Shown piece by piece: positions 28,280 through 35,473 of a stretch of 64,000 nucleotides of DNA. This stretch comes from Roseicitreum antarcticum. GTDB taxonomy: Bacteria > Pseudomonadota > Alphaproteobacteria > Rhodobacterales > Rhodobacteraceae. A model generated the notes under the pieces. The model did no database searches. It was not told where the DNA came from and saw nothing but the letters and a program-made list of their open reading frames with translations. Each line of letters starts with the position of its first letter. Positions within the stretch are counted from its first letter, which is position 1. Made by a program: the position numbers and the translations under genes. Location of the stretch: the NCBI RefSeq assembly GCF_014681765.1, contig NZ_CP061498.1, forward strand, positions 992,001 to 1,056,000. The letters are read 5' to 3'.

Positions 28280-28933
28280 CTCGTTTCGCCTCCTTGCTTC
28301 TGAGGATTTCCTTGGCCCTCAACATTGCCTCTTGTTCCCGGCCTTGGGTTCTGGGTTTTCGTGGAAAATTTATGATCTCTTTTTCCCGCCCCCCTGGGGG
28401 GGCTAAGGGGGGTTCTTTTATACTTGGACTCTTGGTCTCTTGGGTAGGTTGTTCCCCGGAATGCCGCTGTAGTTTCCGTGGTTGCATCTTGATCGTTATT
28501 TTTCAGTGACTTATATGAGTTTATGTCAGAACTGTCTGCTCTTGCTGCGTTCCCTCAGGGAACGCAGCGCGTTCCCTGAGTTCTCCGATCCCCTTTTCCG
28601 GTCACTTTGGTCGCGCAAAAACTTCTCTGTTTTGGTCGCTTCTTTGGTCAGTCTGACGTTGGTCCAGTACCCGTTTTCGACATCGAAAAATGGCTCCAGC
28701 GCTGGCCGGATTCGCGCGCGCCACATCTTCTGTGAACACCGCGCCAAGCGTGCCAGCTTGCGGTCATCATCGGGCATGTTCAGTTCTTCGCGGGACCACA
28801 TCGCATAGAGGATCAGGTGATAGGCGCCGAACTCGTCGGCTGCCAAATCCATCGTATCCCGCACAAAAGCATCCACCCAGATCGGGCAGGCATACTTGGT
28901 CCGCGCCTTCTTGGGGTTGTAGTCTTGGCTCAA
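28263..28933 (-). pseudogene. DUF1376 (YdaU-like) replication-associated protein, frame-disrupted
   Basis: The N-terminal DUF1376 domain is clear: KYACPIWVDAFVRDTMDLAADEFGAYHLILYAMWSRE...PDDDRKLARLARCSQKMW. After SENSGNALRSLRE the frame shifts near 28555 into a Ser/Thr/Asn-rich linker and again near 28395 into EKEIINFPRKPRTQGREQEAMLRAKEILRSK, ending at 28263. DUF1376 proteins sit where phage replication initiators (lambda O/P equivalents) sit. Inverted copies of GCGTTCCCT cluster at the first break (28548-28578). Confidence 0.65.
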
Positions 28934-28957
28934 GATTTTCGCCTCCCGCCTTTGCCT

Positions 28958-29032
28958 TCAAGACGTGCAGGGGTGGGCGACCACATCCACCCGCGCGCCG
29001 CTGCCACGGGTCAGCTTCCGCCTGCGCGTCAT
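28958..29032 (-). CDS. Very short ORF (24 aa), doubtful
   Basis: MTRRRKLTRGSGARVDVVAHPCTS; its ATG overlaps the stop of the 51-residue ORF upstream (ATGA). Coupling is the only evidence, so it may be a leader-type peptide or nothing. Confidence 0.2.
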   Translation of the reverse strand: MTRRRKLTRGSGARVDVVAHPCTS

Positions 29033-29184
29033 GATTCCTTCGCGTCCTCCGTCATCGCCGCGATCAAGGCCTCTTGTCTTTCTTCATCGGAAACACGGCC
29101 TCGATTATGATGATGACGCCCCCATCTGGCGGTATGTCCGTGGAACTGGTGACCCATGTTGAACCTGCTGTCATCGACCTTCAT
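29029..29184 (-). CDS. Small ORF (51 aa), possibly the 3' part of a longer gene
   Basis: Reads MKVDDSRFNMGHQFHGHTARWGRHHHNRGRVSDEERQEALIAAMTEDAKES, His/Arg-rich with a helical end. The frame is open a further ~30 bp upstream (ERLIEARQDGIAAA), so it may be the continuation of the HTH gene upstream after a frame change rather than an independent gene. Confidence 0.35.
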   Translation of the reverse strand: MKVDDSRFNMGHQFHGHTARWGRHHHNRGRVSDEERQEALIAAMTEDAKES

Positions 29185-29873
29185 TGCGGCGGCGATGCCG
29201 TCCTGGCGTGCTTCAATGAGCCTTTCATGTTATCCTTTGTCGGCCGGATCTTGTTGGGTTCGAAGAAATGCCCTGTCAGCTGCCATTTCGCCTTCATGTG
29301 TGTGGTGGACATTGCGCAGCATCGCTTCCCGGTCAGCACTTGGGCTATTTCCCGGTATCTCTTGATATGCGGCTGGCACTTGCTCCAATGGTTGCCCGAA
29401 TGAAATTCGGGAACACCTGCTTTGGCGGCCATGGCAGGATGATGCGCATCGGGGGTAATTTCACTTCGACCGCTCCGAATAGCCAATTCAGACATCTTCT
29501 GGCCATGCGCGCTCCTCGATGAACTGTCGATCGGCATGGTGGGCTTCCACCCGCCATTGTGCTTGCCAGAGGGGCCACGCTCTCTTTTCGGCAGCCCCAT
29601 TCTGCGGACCGCGTTGCCGACCGTTTGCGAGTGGTCTGAACCGAAATATCGTGCAATTTCTGACAGGCTGACACCGGCCAGGTACATTTCCTTGGCCAAT
29701 GTCGGATCGACTATGGTTTTGCGAAGTGTGCTGCGCGGTGGCAGCCCCATGCGCTTGGCATGCCAGCTGCACGCTTGACGAGTAAAGCCGATTGTTTCGG
29801 CGATCTTCGCTGTAGGCACCTTGTGGTTGCACCATAGCTTGGCGAAGATTTCTTTGTTGAATTTTGCTGGCAT
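29181..29873 (-). CDS. GcrA-like double helix-turn-helix protein
   Basis: About 230 residues from ATG 29873. Two similar helix-turn-helix units are visible: KIAETIGFTRQACSWHAKRMGLPPR (about 23-47) and EIARYFGSDHSQTVGNAVRRMGLPKR (about 73-98). Each ends in the R-(M/L)-G-L-P-x-R turn of GcrA-type regulators. The C-terminal half is basic and may include a late frame change. Probably a transcriptional regulator of the leftward operon. Confidence 0.55.
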   Translation of the reverse strand: MPAKFNKEIFAKLWCNHKVPTAKIAETIGFTRQACSWHAKRMGLPPRSTLRKTIVDPTLAKEMYLAGVSLSEIARYFGSDHSQTVGNAVRRMGLPKRERGPSGKHNGGWKPTMPIDSSSRSAHGQKMSELAIRSGRSEITPDAHHPAMAAKAGVPEFHSGNHWSKCQPHIKRYREIAQVLTGKRCCAMSTTHMKAKWQLTGHFFEPNKIRPTKDNMKGSLKHARTASPPQ

Positions 29874-29927
29874 CACACACCCTCGAATTACCCCCGGTGC
29901 GAACCGGGGGCTTTGCAAAAAATCAGA

Positions 29928-30116
29928 TCACGCCGCCTGCTTGCCCGTGTCGGTCAATTCGACATGCGTCGAACCGCGCGCGTTCGGGCGGCCACTTGCT
30001 TTCACCAGGCCCATGGCCTTGAGCTTTGCCGCGGTAACGGCACTGATCAGTCCGGCGCCGTCTTTCAGGGATACGAGCGCGGCCTTCTGCTTCTCGGTGA
30101 GTGACAGGTCGTTCAT
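29928..30116 (-). CDS. Small winged-helix protein
   Basis: 62 residues from ATG 30116: LSLTEKQKAALVSLKDGAGLISAVTAAKLKAMGLVKASGRPNARGSTHVELTDTGKQAA. This has the layout of a MarR-like winged helix (recognition helix, wing, 'L-T-D-x-G' end). Small phage regulator by appearance. Confidence 0.55.
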   Translation of the reverse strand: MNDLSLTEKQKAALVSLKDGAGLISAVTAAKLKAMGLVKASGRPNARGSTHVELTDTGKQAA

Positions 30117-30183
30117 GGTCTCTTGGTTCACGTTGGCCTCCTTGGGGTTATTTGCGCGGAACACCCGCCGCGCCGGGATTGGT

Positions 30184-30879
30184 TCACTGCAACAAATCAG
30201 GCTGTCGCCAGTCGTGCCGGTCGAGCCAGCGAAAATCGGGGTGATTGGATTTGGTGTCGCGCGGGTCATCGCGATCCCACACGAACCACGCATTGCGCTG
30301 AGGTGGTGAGCCTTCGCCCGTAAAGTCCAGCTTCCAGCGCATCAGGTAGCAATAGCTGAACGGGTTGGCGTCAAGCAGCGCGCCAAGCCCATTCGCGCGG
30401 GCCGCTGGCCAATCCCATGACAACAGCAGGGCGCAGTACCGCCAATCATGCAAATTGAGCGTGTGGTGCAGCCAGCGGCCATGGCCATCGCGCGCATTGA
30501 TCAGGTTGTAAGGCGGGTTGGTGATGATCGCCCGGCCCCGGCTGCGATAGCAGGAGAAGTAATCAGCCGTCCAACTATCGGGACACCCCCGGTCGATCAG
30601 GTCGGATGCAGAGCATGGCAGGCCGAAGGCGCGTATCTCACGCACCATGGCCCCATCGCCGCAGGCTGGTTCCCAGACTGACCCCAGCGCGCGCAAGCGA
30701 TCGCCATCGGCATGCAGCAGGGAACGCACGGCTTCCGGCTGGCCGGTGGCGTAGAAGTCATGCTCGCGGCGCTGCTCCACCGGCCTCGAATGCTTTGGCA
30801 AGTCCAACGCAAGGCCGGGCCCTTTCAGGACCGGCTTTGCCTTGGTGGCGCGAAACAGGGATTTTGCGCTTTGCGTCAT
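30184..30879 (-). CDS. Phage DNA N6-adenine methyltransferase
   Basis: 231 residues. The SAM-binding motif is VWEPACGDGAM (69-78) and the catalytic motif is TNPPYN (120-125), i.e. an amino-methyltransferase of the DPPY class. An N-terminal EHDFYAT segment (39-45) is common in this phage group. It would methylate adenine in phage DNA, protecting it from host restriction. The target sequence cannot be predicted. A second, broken relative lies at 45.2 kb. Its start overlaps the upstream stop. Confidence 0.8.
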   Translation of the reverse strand: MTQSAKSLFRATKAKPVLKGPGLALDLPKHSRPVEQRREHDFYATGQPEAVRSLLHADGDRLRALGSVWEPACGDGAMVREIRAFGLPCSASDLIDRGCPDSWTADYFSCYRSRGRAIITNPPYNLINARDGHGRWLHHTLNLHDWRYCALLLSWDWPAARANGLGALLDANPFSYCYLMRWKLDFTGEGSPPQRNAWFVWDRDDPRDTKSNHPDFRWLDRHDWRQPDLLQ

Positions 30880-31094
30880 ACCGCGCCCTCCGCGACATCT
30901 AGCTGAGGGCCGATAAGTTCACCGTACTTGTGAACCGCCTGCCAGTGGCCTCGGCATTGAATGCCAAGGTCACCGAGCAGGTCCAGCGTGTGACATGGCC
31001 AGTCATCGGCAGAAATGTGGGCGCAGGACATCTGATACTCGACGCTTGCTCCGCGAAAGGGGCATGTCTGGCATTTATTCGCGGCTCTGATCAT
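30876..31094 (-). CDS. Small Cys-rich phage protein
   Basis: 72 residues from ATG 31094: MIRAANKCQTCPFRGASVEYQMSCAHISADDWPCHTLDLLGDLGIQCRGHW. Five Cys with His residues (C-x2-C-P-F-R, C-A-H, C-H-T, C-R-G-H) suggest a zinc or iron-sulfur site. ATGA overlaps on both sides tie it to the methyltransferase operon. Confidence 0.55.
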   Translation of the reverse strand: MIRAANKCQTCPFRGASVEYQMSCAHISADDWPCHTLDLLGDLGIQCRGHWQAVHKYGELIGPQLDVAEGAV

Positions 31095-31228
31095 GCCAAC
31101 ACCCCGGCCGGGATGCACAGCACCACCGCGAACAAGCGCAGATGCATTGCCATCAGCTCACACGCGATTGAGCTGTCTGTAATCACGACGCTGGCGCCGG
31201 ATGCAGAGGCTATCAAAAGGGCGATCAT
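31091..31228 (-). CDS. Micro-ORF (45 aa), hydrophobic
   Basis: MIALLIASASGASVVITDSS... with a second hydrophobic stretch HLRLFAVVLCIPAGVLA at the end, so a tiny membrane protein is possible. Both ends share ATGA overlaps with neighbours, the main argument that it is translated. Confidence 0.4.
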   Translation of the reverse strand: MIALLIASASGASVVITDSSIACELMAMHLRLFAVVLCIPAGVLA

Positions 31229-31344
31229 TCTACCCACCCCGCGCGCGTTTGGATTGCAATGACGCCGCCCCGGCGCAGGGAGGAGGAGGCACCGGGGCGA
31301 CTGGCCGCGCGGGAGGAGTGCGCGGTGTTAAGTGGGCGGATCAT
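31225..31344 (-). CDS. Micro-ORF (39 aa)
   Basis: MIRPLNTAHSSRAASRPGASSSLRRGGVIAIQTRAGWVE; Arg/Ser-rich and unlike any known family. Supported only by ATGA coupling at both ends within the leftward regulatory operon. Confidence 0.35.
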   Translation of the reverse strand: MIRPLNTAHSSRAASRPGASSSLRRGGVIAIQTRAGWVE

Positions 31345-31676
31345 GCCGCCACCGATTTCTTGAAGGCCGGTTTGCCGGGGATAAGCCCATCTCTGGCTAC
31401 GTCGACAACCCAGCCGCTTGGGCATGATGTGCCATACATCCACAGACGTGCTGCTTTTTCACTGACGCCGAAGTCTGCGCCCAGTTCCGTGCTGTTTTCC
31501 CAATTCTCACGACAGTAGGCCGCCCATTCTTCGGGGAACTCTCGGCGGGCGCGGTGCGGATCAAACAAGCGCCTGGAGAATTTTCCGGCGAGAAGGTCGG
31601 AAAAGCTACCGGACGACACGTCCAGAGGTTGCGTGCAATCTCTTAGGAACACGTTTTGCGAGGGAAGAAATGACAT
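31341..31676 (-). CDS. Phage regulatory-region protein with possible HTH
   Basis: 111 residues. EFPEEWAAYCRENWENSTELGADFGVSEKAARLWMYGTSCPSGWVVDVAR contains a plausible helix-turn-helix (TELGADFGVSEKAARLW) followed by a Trp-containing turn. Located directly downstream of the Cro-like gene in the same transcript, like a CII-type regulator; inference from place. Confidence 0.55.
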   Translation of the reverse strand: MSFLPSQNVFLRDCTQPLDVSSGSFSDLLAGKFSRRLFDPHRARREFPEEWAAYCRENWENSTELGADFGVSEKAARLWMYGTSCPSGWVVDVARDGLIPGKPAFKKSVAA

Positions 31677-31927
31677 TACGACACCCCAGTGTGCTGCTGC
31701 GTTTTTTGCTGCTCACAACGTGCAAGCAAGCTTTGCCGCAAGTCGAACAGATCCTGCGGGGTAACTTCAGTTCCAGCCCCGCGAGAGGCGGACATAATCT
31801 TCGCGTCGTATCGCGCGGGTATCGACCCTCGGTTGAACCAATTCCGCACAGTCGTCTCACCCTCGCCAATTGCTCGGGCGAGATTGGCTGCGGAGCCCCA
31901 GATGCTGATAAGCTTGTCTTTGTTCAT
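31676..31927 (-). CDS. Cro/YdaS-like phage regulator
   Basis: 83 residues from ATG 31927. NKDKLISIWGSAANLARAIGEGETTVRNWFNRGSIPARYDAKIM is a compact HTH of the Cro/YdaS type (bind and choose). It is divergent from the CI-like gene across 72 bp, the classical lysis/lysogeny layout, and heads the leftward early transcript. Its stop overlaps the next start (TAATG). Confidence 0.7.
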   Translation of the reverse strand: MNKDKLISIWGSAANLARAIGEGETTVRNWFNRGSIPARYDAKIMSASRGAGTEVTPQDLFDLRQSLLARCEQQKTQQHTGVS

Positions 31928-31999
31928 GCGACACAAATTGAATTGCGCCGAGCCGCTTGTCAACACCCTTTGTGTCATTTTGGGTGTTAGGAACTCACC
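31928..31999. promoter_or_regulatory. Divergent lysis/lysogeny operator-promoter
   Basis: 72 bp between cro-like and cI-like genes. A perfect inverted repeat AACACCC (31962-31968) / GGGTGTT (31982-31988) and a separate GACAC (31930-31934) / GTGTC (31972-31976) pair are candidate repressor sites. On the minus strand a consensus -35 TTGACA (31963-31958) overlaps the AACACCC arm and faces the cro-like gene. An AGGA ribosome site (31989) precedes the cI start. Confidence 0.6.
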
Positions 32000-32584
32000 A
32001 TGGACATGCACACGAGATTGAGAGAAGCGCGCGAACGCGCCGGATACGCCGATGCGGCCAGCGCGGCGCGCCGCTTTGGGTGGGGTGAAACCACATATCG
32101 TTCACATGAGAATGGTCAGCGTGGCTTCAAGCTGGATAAGGCCGTCCAATATGGAAGAGCCTTCCGCGTATCCCCCGAATGGCTACTTCTTGGAAAGGGA
32201 GACGACCTGAAGAAGCCCGTTTCGCTCGTGGGCTACGTCGGAGCTGGGGCAGAGGTCTTCGCGATAGATGATGGCGGCGCGCTTGACGAACTTGAGCCGC
32301 CTCCCGGGATCGGGCCGGACGCGGTTGCTGTTGGTGTCCGAGGAGATAGCATGTTCCCGCGCTACATGGATGGCGATATTCTTATCTATGACAGGCACAT
32401 CTTTATTGACCAGGCAGACGGCCAAGAGTGCGTTGTGGGCCTGATGGACGGCAGAAAATTCGTCAAGATCGTGCGAGCTGAACCTGATGGAACGGTAACA
32501 CTAGAAAGCTGGAATGCGCCTCCAATGAGGCGTATGGAGTTTGAGTTTCTCGCTCCAATTTTGTGGGTGAAGCGGAAGCCGTGA
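32000..32584 (+). CDS. CI-like prophage repressor (XRE HTH + S24 peptidase)
   Basis: 194 residues. The XRE-type helix-turn-helix covers about residues 5-60 (AASAARRFGWGETTYRSHENGQRGF). The C-terminal S24/LexA-like domain has the nucleophile Ser117 in VRGDSM and the general-base Lys in GRKFVKIV (about 156), so RecA-stimulated self-cleavage is plausible. Gly-Ala-Gly near residue 81 is a possible cleavage region. It maintains lysogeny by repressing the divergent cro-side promoter and probably the 33.2-kb promoter. Confidence 0.85.
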   Translation: MDMHTRLREARERAGYADAASAARRFGWGETTYRSHENGQRGFKLDKAVQYGRAFRVSPEWLLLGKGDDLKKPVSLVGYVGAGAEVFAIDDGGALDELEPPPGIGPDAVAVGVRGDSMFPRYMDGDILIYDRHIFIDQADGQECVVGLMDGRKFVKIVRAEPDGTVTLESWNAPPMRRMEFEFLAPILWVKRKP

Positions 32585-32595
32585 AGGGGAAGCCT

Positions 32596-33177
32596 ATGTT
32601 AAGACTGAATTTTGCAATGGCAGCGATGAGTTCACTCTTCCTTTCCTCCGCAAGTCATGCCGACGTTGCCGTGTGGAAAGAGAACGTCGGTGGATGGGAT
32701 ATCTTTGTCGACCGAACCGTGGACGATGCATGCTTCATGATAGGCCTATTCGAGAGTGGGACATTCATTCGGTTACAGGTTGAGATGGCCGCCCCAGGAA
32801 TCACATTCTATATTGGGAACGAGGAATGGCAGTCGATTGAACATGGAAAAGCCTACGATATGTCGGTCCAGTTTGGCTCACGGACGCCTTGGACCGGCGA
32901 GGCATACGGTTTTCTGTGGGATGGCCTGCCGTCAACGGGTATGTTTGTTTCCTTCGCCAATGGCCGCGCTGACCGCTTTTTGGAAGAATTCCGTCGAATG
33001 CCAGGGGTGCGGGTCCGCTACCAGGGATCGCAGATTGCCAGTATTTCGCTGAGGGGTTCCTTCCAAGCCGTTGGTGAGCTTTACGATTGCGTGGGTGAGA
33101 TGCTTTTGGCCCGTGAGAACGCAGCGACCGATCCATTCTCTGAGAGAACACCAATCAGTAACGATCCGTTCAGGTAA
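32596..33177 (+). CDS. Secreted protein encoded next to the repressor (possible lysogenic conversion gene)
   Basis: About 193 residues from ATG 32596, 11 bp after the cI stop. A signal peptide is clear (MLRLNFAMAAMSSLFLSSASHA, cleavage before DVAVW). The mature part has GGWDIFVDRTVDDACFMIGLFESGTFIRL and two Cys ~160 residues apart. The domain resembles small periplasmic proteins of Rhodobacteraceae whose function I do not know. Expressed with the repressor it would be made by the lysogen, the mark of a conversion or superinfection gene. Confidence 0.6.
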   Translation: MLRLNFAMAAMSSLFLSSASHADVAVWKENVGGWDIFVDRTVDDACFMIGLFESGTFIRLQVEMAAPGITFYIGNEEWQSIEHGKAYDMSVQFGSRTPWTGEAYGFLWDGLPSTGMFVSFANGRADRFLEEFRRMPGVRVRYQGSQIASISLRGSFQAVGELYDCVGEMLLARENAATDPFSERTPISNDPFR

Positions 33178-33234
33178 CTGATTGAGCGAATCACGGCGCG
33201 TAAACTTTTCTGAGATTGTGCGATACAAAAAGTG

Positions 33235-33266
33235 TTGACCTGTCTCGATGCGACACATAAAGTGTC
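33235..33266 (+). promoter_or_regulatory. Rightward early promoter with operator palindrome
   Basis: -35 TTGACC (33235-33240), 17-bp spacer, -10 TAAAGT (33258-33263). The perfect palindrome GACAC-ATAAA-GTGTC (33252-33266) covers the -10, and a degenerate GATAC/GTGTT copy overlaps the -35 (33222-33236). GACAC/GTGTC also occurs between cI and cro, so the repressor probably acts here. GGAGG at 33280 precedes the first early gene. Confidence 0.6.
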
Positions 33267-33289
33267 ACCATCATCCGATGGAGGCACAC

Positions 33290-33661
33290 ATGCGAGACCA
33301 CCCCCCGAAAGACATTCAATCACTCGGCCACACGGTTGGGCCTGACGGCGCTGGCTGGGCCATTGACCCTGACGGCTCTGCGGAGTTCGGCACACTGTCG
33401 CTGCGTGACAGCGCTGCGGACCACAGCGCCGTTGCCCGGCAGGCTGAGGATTTCAGTAATCCGTTCGCCGACACCGATCTGCGTCAGCAGGCTGAGCGCG
33501 AGGCAGAGGCAATTCAGCGCGCCATCGTCAGGCTGCGCTTCATCGCTCTGTTTTTGATTGCTGCCTTGGCGCTTTGGCTGGTTTTCCTGCCATGGAGCGC
33601 CGCAGCCCTCGGCCAGACGATCAGTAATTACCAGACACCGAACGCAGGGGTGCCTTGGTAA
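33290..33661 (+). CDS. First early gene: membrane-anchored phage protein
   Basis: 123 residues from ATG 33290, chosen for the GGAGG five bases upstream; an in-frame ATG further upstream lies in the operator. A polar N-terminal half (SLGHTVGPDGAGWAIDPDGSAEFGTLSLR) is followed by a helix and one transmembrane segment (FIALFLIAALALWLVFLPW). A membrane protein at the head of the early operon could be a superinfection-exclusion factor, which is speculative. Confidence 0.55.
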   Translation: MRDHPPKDIQSLGHTVGPDGAGWAIDPDGSAEFGTLSLRDSAADHSAVARQAEDFSNPFADTDLRQQAEREAEAIQRAIVRLRFIALFLIAALALWLVFLPWSAAALGQTISNYQTPNAGVPW

Positions 33662-33852
33662 TGAGCGCCCCAGCCCGCACCCCGCTTGATGCCGCATTGC
33701 GCGCGCTGAACGCTGCCGCATATCTCGCGGCGCATGAGGCGCGCATGGCAAAAGACCCCCGCGCCGATGATCTCAAGCGCATGTCGCTGCAAACCGACGA
33801 TCTGGTTGATGGTCGTTCCGTGATGCAGGCGCGCCAAAAGGAAAATTCTTGA
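33661..33852 (+). CDS. Small hypothetical early protein
   Basis: 63 residues, MSAPARTPLDAALRALNAAAYLAAHEARMAKDPRADDLKRMSL, helical. TAATG overlap with the gene before and TGATG overlap with the gene after show operon coupling. No family known. Confidence 0.5.
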   Translation: MSAPARTPLDAALRALNAAAYLAAHEARMAKDPRADDLKRMSLQTDDLVDGRSVMQARQKENS

Positions 33853-34599
33853 TGGATAACCCAGCCCTCACGGCAGGATCTGAGCCATGTTGTTCGTCGC
33901 GTCCCGAAAGATGTCCGCACATTGCTTTCCAAGTTTCACGGCACCCTGTTCCTCGGTGGTGGCTTTGTTCGCGCCGTGGTCGCGGGGGAACAGCCTTCCG
34001 ATGTTGATCTGTTCGGGCCGAGCAAGGAATTGCTGACCAAGATCGCTGAGGAGTTGCAGGCGTCACGCGGCGGCAAGCAGTTCTGCCGCCTTCATCACAC
34101 CAGGAACGCAATCACGGTTATATCCATAGGCCGTATCACGGTGCAGTTCATCACGCGCTGGGAGTTCGCAGATGCCAAAGCGCTGGTAAGCTCTTTTGAT
34201 TTCAGCGTTTGCCAAGCTGTCATTTTCCGTGACGGTGGCACCAAAAAATCGCCTTGGTCTTCGGTCACCGGTCCCCGCTTCTATATTGATCTTGCTGCGC
34301 GCCGGATCCACTACACCCACCCCGTCCGCGAAGAAGAGGCCGGGGGTAGCCTGATGCGCGCACTCAAGTATCAGCGGCGCGGATATGTCATGCAGATCGA
34401 GTCTTTGGCTGGCGTGGTGTCGCGGCTGGTCGCAAAGCTCGACCCCAGTAAAGTCGACACGAAGGATGAAGGCGCAGTGACGCGCATCATGCTTGGGCTG
34501 CTGCAAGAGGTTGATCCATCTATCGCCGTTGATGGGCTTGAGATTACTGATGATCATGAGACCCCAATTGAAGGGTTCTCTGAGGCGGATCAGTCGTGA
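33852..34599 (+). CDS. Nucleotidyltransferase-fold protein (frame change near its N-terminus)
   Basis: From about 33870 the frame reads DLSHVVRRVPKDVRTLLSKFHGTLFLGGGFVRAVVAGEQPSDVDLFGPSKELL. The G-G-G-F-V-R-A-x8-D-V-D motif is that of the poly(A)-polymerase-head/Pol-beta nucleotidyltransferase fold. The remainder (~170 residues) includes YIDLAARRIHYTHPVREEEAGGSLMRALKYQRRGY, also polyA-polymerase-like. The likely start ATG 33852 (MDNPALT) is one base out of frame; an internal start near 33922 gives 225 residues. Possibly RNA or nucleotide modification; substrate unknown. Confidence 0.6.
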
Positions 34600-34982
34600 T
34601 GCTGATGCGCCAGCCCACCACTGCCCGTGTCGCTTATGCGTGGCACCGCGACTATGTCGCCGGTCTCTGCCCCGAGCAGCATGACGGTGACCCTCAGTGC
34701 GGCTGGTACAAGGCGCGCCTGATCAGTGGCGGGCCATGGGTATCAGCGCGCGTCTGGCTTGAACGCGACATCGACTTTGAAACCGGCGAGTTGACCGGCC
34801 CAGAGCAGTATGTCTGCGAGGTCGATGGTCAGCGCCGCGATCCATACCGGATGTGGACGTATCTCAAGCCCATCACGAAGGCTGAATACGACAGTCTCAA
34901 CCATCGCATCAGTATGATCCCTGCGATGCGCGCCACCTTGGCGAAGGTCGATCTGACCAAAACCCCCATGCTGCCGGAGTAA
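34596..34982 (+). CDS. Hypothetical early protein
   Basis: 128 residues (GTG 34596 or ATG 34599), overlapping the nucleotidyltransferase stop. Contains DGDPQCGWYKARLISGGPWVSARVWLERDIDFETGELTGPEQYVCEVDG, a beta-rich segment seen in conserved phage early proteins of unknown role. Confidence 0.55.
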   Translation: MMLMRQPTTARVAYAWHRDYVAGLCPEQHDGDPQCGWYKARLISGGPWVSARVWLERDIDFETGELTGPEQYVCEVDGQRRDPYRMWTYLKPITKAEYDSLNHRISMIPAMRATLAKVDLTKTPMLPE

Positions 34983-34987
34983 GAGAA

Positions 34988-35440
34988 ATGATTACCAAGG
35001 AGACCGCAAAGAAGCTGGGCGATTGCTACACGAAGCTCGATGCCCTTGATCGGATCATTACCAATTTTCAAGACGATCTCATCGAGAACTTGCGTAACAT
35101 CGCGGAGTGCGAAGCTGCCAAGACGGACTGCTTGTCGACCATCGGTGAACTGGGTGGCGAGGTTCCTTCTGCTGAACGTAAGCGGCAACACTACGAAGCC
35201 GAACGCACAGCGCACCCGAAGGCCGCACAGCACCGCTGGGCGATCATCCACGACCCGACGCCCGGCGGACGCCAAAACGAAGACGGGTCTCGCAACTTTT
35301 CGTTGCGCTTCCCGGTCTTGTTGCTGACCGATTATGTCGACGATCCCGAAACTGTCGCGATCAGCGTGGCCAAAGCCCTGAATGAGGCGTTTGAGCGCGA
35401 AAAGGCTCTGCGGCCCAAAGTGGCTGAAAGCGCCGCCTAA
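34988..35440 (+). CDS. Hypothetical early protein
   Basis: 150 residues. N-terminal helical region (KKLGDCYTKLDALDRIITNFQDDLIENLRNIAE) followed by FSLRFPVLLLTDYVDDPETVAISVAKALNEAFE. No known domain. Precedes the coiled-coil/RecT pair, so it may belong to the recombination module. Confidence 0.5.
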   Translation: MITKETAKKLGDCYTKLDALDRIITNFQDDLIENLRNIAECEAAKTDCLSTIGELGGEVPSAERKRQHYEAERTAHPKAAQHRWAIIHDPTPGGRQNEDGSRNFSLRFPVLLLTDYVDDPETVAISVAKALNEAFEREKALRPKVAESAA

Positions 35441-35473
35441 CCTTCACCCTCAAAAACCCAAGGAGACCAACCA

